In this document: positions 21,473 through 23,211 of the stretch, one piece after another
Numbering within the stretch: position 1 is the stretch's first letter
How the letters are laid out: each line of letters begins with the position of its first letter
Virus record (IMG/VR): IMGVR_UViG_3300044653_000055
Span: 1-23,211 of that record
Reading direction: 5' to 3' (one strand)
DNA from: a virus
Length of the DNA stretch: 23,211 bases
Translations under genes and position numbers: made by a program
The notes under the pieces: model-generated
What the model saw: the letters and a program-made list of their open reading frames with translations, nothing else
The model's database searches: none
Told to the model about the DNA's origin: nothing

Positions 21473-23211
21473 ATGGCCGGTCAATTTTCGAGATTCAACG
21501 CGATCGATCAGCTTCTTGACGTCGCTGGATCAGAGCGCCAGGTCAACGATCGGCTCCTTACGGACGAGACAGGTGGGTTTGGCTCTCCGGTCATTCTCAA
21601 CTCCGGTGCCACCGCCACGATCACGGCATTTGGCACGCCGAATCTGACTGTTGGGGGTCTGGCCGGCATGTCAGCCGCCAGTGTGGGCAGTCTCCTGTCG
21701 ATCCGGGGCGCAGCTCTTGCTGGCAACAACGGGGTCTTTACGATCACGTCGTTCATCACCGCGAACAGCGTTCAGGTGAGCGATGTGGGTGGATACTTCC
21801 CAGATCCTAACTCTGGTAGCCTGGAGTGGGAGAACTACAACGCCGGCAACACGGCAACCATCTCGGCATTTTCTGGCGGACTCGTGACTCTCACGGGCTT
21901 GCTCAACATGAGCCAGAACTCGGTCGGGCACTTCTTGACTATTTCTGGGGCGGCCACCGCTGCCAACAACGGCACCTTCCTCATCGTTGCCTTCATCTCG
22001 GCTACGAGCGTTCAAGTCTCCAACGCCAGCGGTGTGTTCCCGGACACCAATAGTGGTGCCATCTCCTGGGTGGAAAAGCTTCCATACAGCCTCAATGACG
22101 ATCTCGACTTCGAGCGCTCGGACCGTACTTACATCAAGGGCGTCAACTACGATCAGCCCGTCCCAACGTACACGCGGCCGACGCTCACAGGAGTGCAGGT
22201 TCCGGCGAACCTCGCCAACATCGCCGGCAAAACGCTGGATGCGTTTGCCCGCTCAGTCAACCGGGGCCAGTTCAACTGGCCTGTCGAGGTCACCCTTACT
22301 GACATCTACGGATCTGGGTCGCTCAAGCACTCGGACAACGTGGACCAGACCGGCGTGCCTGTTTTCGATGCGGGACCCTTTACAGGGGACTACAACTCTT
22401 GTTTCGTCGAGGTCACCAATGCCACGACAGGCGACGAGTTGGAAGTTCAGGCCGGCGGTCACAAGGGGGAGAGAATCTTTGGAGTCACGTACAACGGGTC
22501 CTCGACCTCCCCCAACTCCGTTGAGATCCACTGGTTCTCGGCACCCCCTGGCTCCAACATCGTCACCAGTTCGACGGCCTATTCCTGGGAGAAGGGTGCG
22601 GCAACCGGGACTAATTCCGGATCTGGGACTCTTACGGTAGTCCCAGGGACCAGCGGTGTGTCGGCCATCACGGGGTTTTCGGGAACCACGTTCAGCTCCG
22701 GCACAGACGTCGGCAACTGGATCGTTTTCACGGGGTTCACGAACGCCAGCAACAACGGCACCTTCGTGATCATCTCGGTCCAGAGCGCTACGGCCATCAC
22801 GGTCCAGAACCACGCTGCAATCGCCGAGACCTCGGGCGCAGGTGCAGTGACCTACACGGAGTACGCGAAGCTGGTCCCGACGTTTGTGGATCTCACCTAT
22901 GGGTACAACGAGCGGCTCGATCTGCTCGATCAGAACGCCTGGCGTTTCCCAATGGTGTCGGGTCTTGTGGCGGACTCGGATCTTCGTCAGGACATCAACG
23001 ACATCCAATCGACGGGCGGGTGGGCGGATGGGACGACGAACCTCTCGACGTACCTGACGAACACGGGCAACTACTACCCGTTTTCAACGCTTGCTGGGGG
23101 AGCGGGAGATACGGTGGTCTCTGCGCTGAATGCGCTGAATGCTCAATTTGGCAACCTGACATTCACGGGATCCTACTTGACTAACGGGGAGACCATCACG
23201 GCAGCTCTCCA
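21473..23211 (+). CDS. Large repeat-bearing tail-type structural protein, 3' end outside window
   Basis: The frame opens at ATG 21473, with AGGAG at 21462-21466, and has no stop for 579 codons to the right edge, so the gene is longer than seen. Three related beta modules of about 75-80 residues lie at residues of about 45-120, 124-202 and 384-464. Each carries a conserved core of the form NNG-x-F-x-I followed by a short strand and S-(V/A)-(Q/I)-V-x-N, and the first two end in NSG-x-(L/I)-x-W. Between modules two and three lies a different domain (a VPANLANIAGKTLDAFARS helix and an FDAGPFTGDYNS segment). After module three, an Asp-rich helical part begins with a TYGYNERLDLLDQN-like segment. 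Such repeats occur in tail and baseplate proteins; a large virion protein is likely. Confidence 0.8.
   Translation, partial: MAGQFSRFNAIDQLLDVAGSERQVNDRLLTDETGGFGSPVILNSGATATITAFGTPNLTVGGLAGMSAASVGSLLSIRGAALAGNNGVFTITSFITANSVQVSDVGGYFPDPNSGSLEWENYNAGNTATISAFSGGLVTLTGLLNMSQNSVGHFLTISGAATAANNGTFLIVAFISATSVQVSNASGVFPDTNSGAISWVEKLPYSLNDDLDFERSDRTYIKGVNYDQPVPTYTRPTLTGVQVPANLANIAGKTLDAFARSVNRGQFNWPVEVTLTDIYGSGSLKHSDNVDQTGVPVFDAGPFTGDYNSCFVEVTNATTGDELEVQAGGHKGERIFGVTYNGSSTSPNSVEIHWFSAPPGSNIVTSSTAYSWEKGAATGTNSGSGTLTVVPGTSGVSAITGFSGTTFSSGTDVGNWIVFTGFTNASNNGTFVIISVQSATAITVQNHAAIAETSGAGAVTYTEYAKLVPTFVDLTYGYNERLDLLDQNAWRFPMVSGLVADSDLRQDINDIQSTGGWADGTTNLSTYLTNTGNYYPFSTLAGGAGDTVVSALNALNAQFGNLTFTGSYLTNGETITAAL

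Noticed and set aside
21987-22640. Plus-strand open frame of 217 codons
   Set aside because: It is a Ser/Arg/Thr-rich shadow in another frame of the long repeat-bearing gene starting at 21473.

Overview
The window is a stretch of a tailed-phage (Caudoviricetes) genome, or of a closely related prophage. It is GC-rich, about 60% by eye. Genes are packed end to end, with start/stop overlaps, GTG starts and purine-rich ribosome binding sites. I see no bacterial housekeeping genes, tRNAs, rRNAs, CRISPR arrays or insertion sequences. The host cannot be named from the sequence. The capsid set (portal, a fused maturation protease, a long Q-rich scaffold candidate, a decoration-like protein and an HK97-fold-type capsid protein) suggests a large myovirus-like or jumbo-like phage; that is inference.

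Layout: positions 1-1224 hold two tandem paralogous small structural-type genes (the first cut by the window edge) and a helical protein. Positions 1190-12713 are the head module: portal, a 1142-residue charged protein, two small proteins, the prohead protease with an internal zinc-binding insert, the Q-rich scaffold candidate, a decoration-like protein and the major capsid protein. A convincing intrinsic terminator at 12741-12780 closes it.

Positions 12781-15311 are an accessory island: a small Ala-rich gene and an intact uracil-DNA glycosylase on the plus strand, then three minus-strand genes (a Cys-rich DUF6283-like protein, an unknown, and a YodL-like protein). Two of the minus-strand genes are preceded by the same conserved sequence element, which may be a phage promoter or operator.

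Positions 15312-19898 return to the plus strand: a 415-residue conserved-looking phage protein, a 28-codon mini-ORF coupled to a two-domain helical protein, a GIY-YIG homing-type endonuclease with eight exact-length 17-residue repeats, a SWIM zinc-finger protein and an FmdB-like zinc-ribbon protein. Positions 19895-23211 are beta-rich virion/tail-type proteins, including a second tandem paralogue pair and a long repeat-bearing protein that runs off the right edge.

How they work together: portal, scaffold, protease, decoration and capsid proteins would assemble and mature the prohead, and the genes at both ends probably supply connector, tail or adsorption parts. The island genes and the endonuclease are accessory cargo. 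No complete new defence or anti-defence system can be demonstrated. The most interesting items are the minus-strand island with its shared upstream element, the repeat-bearing endonuclease wedged between head/tail genes, the coupled mini-ORF, and a likely nested gene at 17110.
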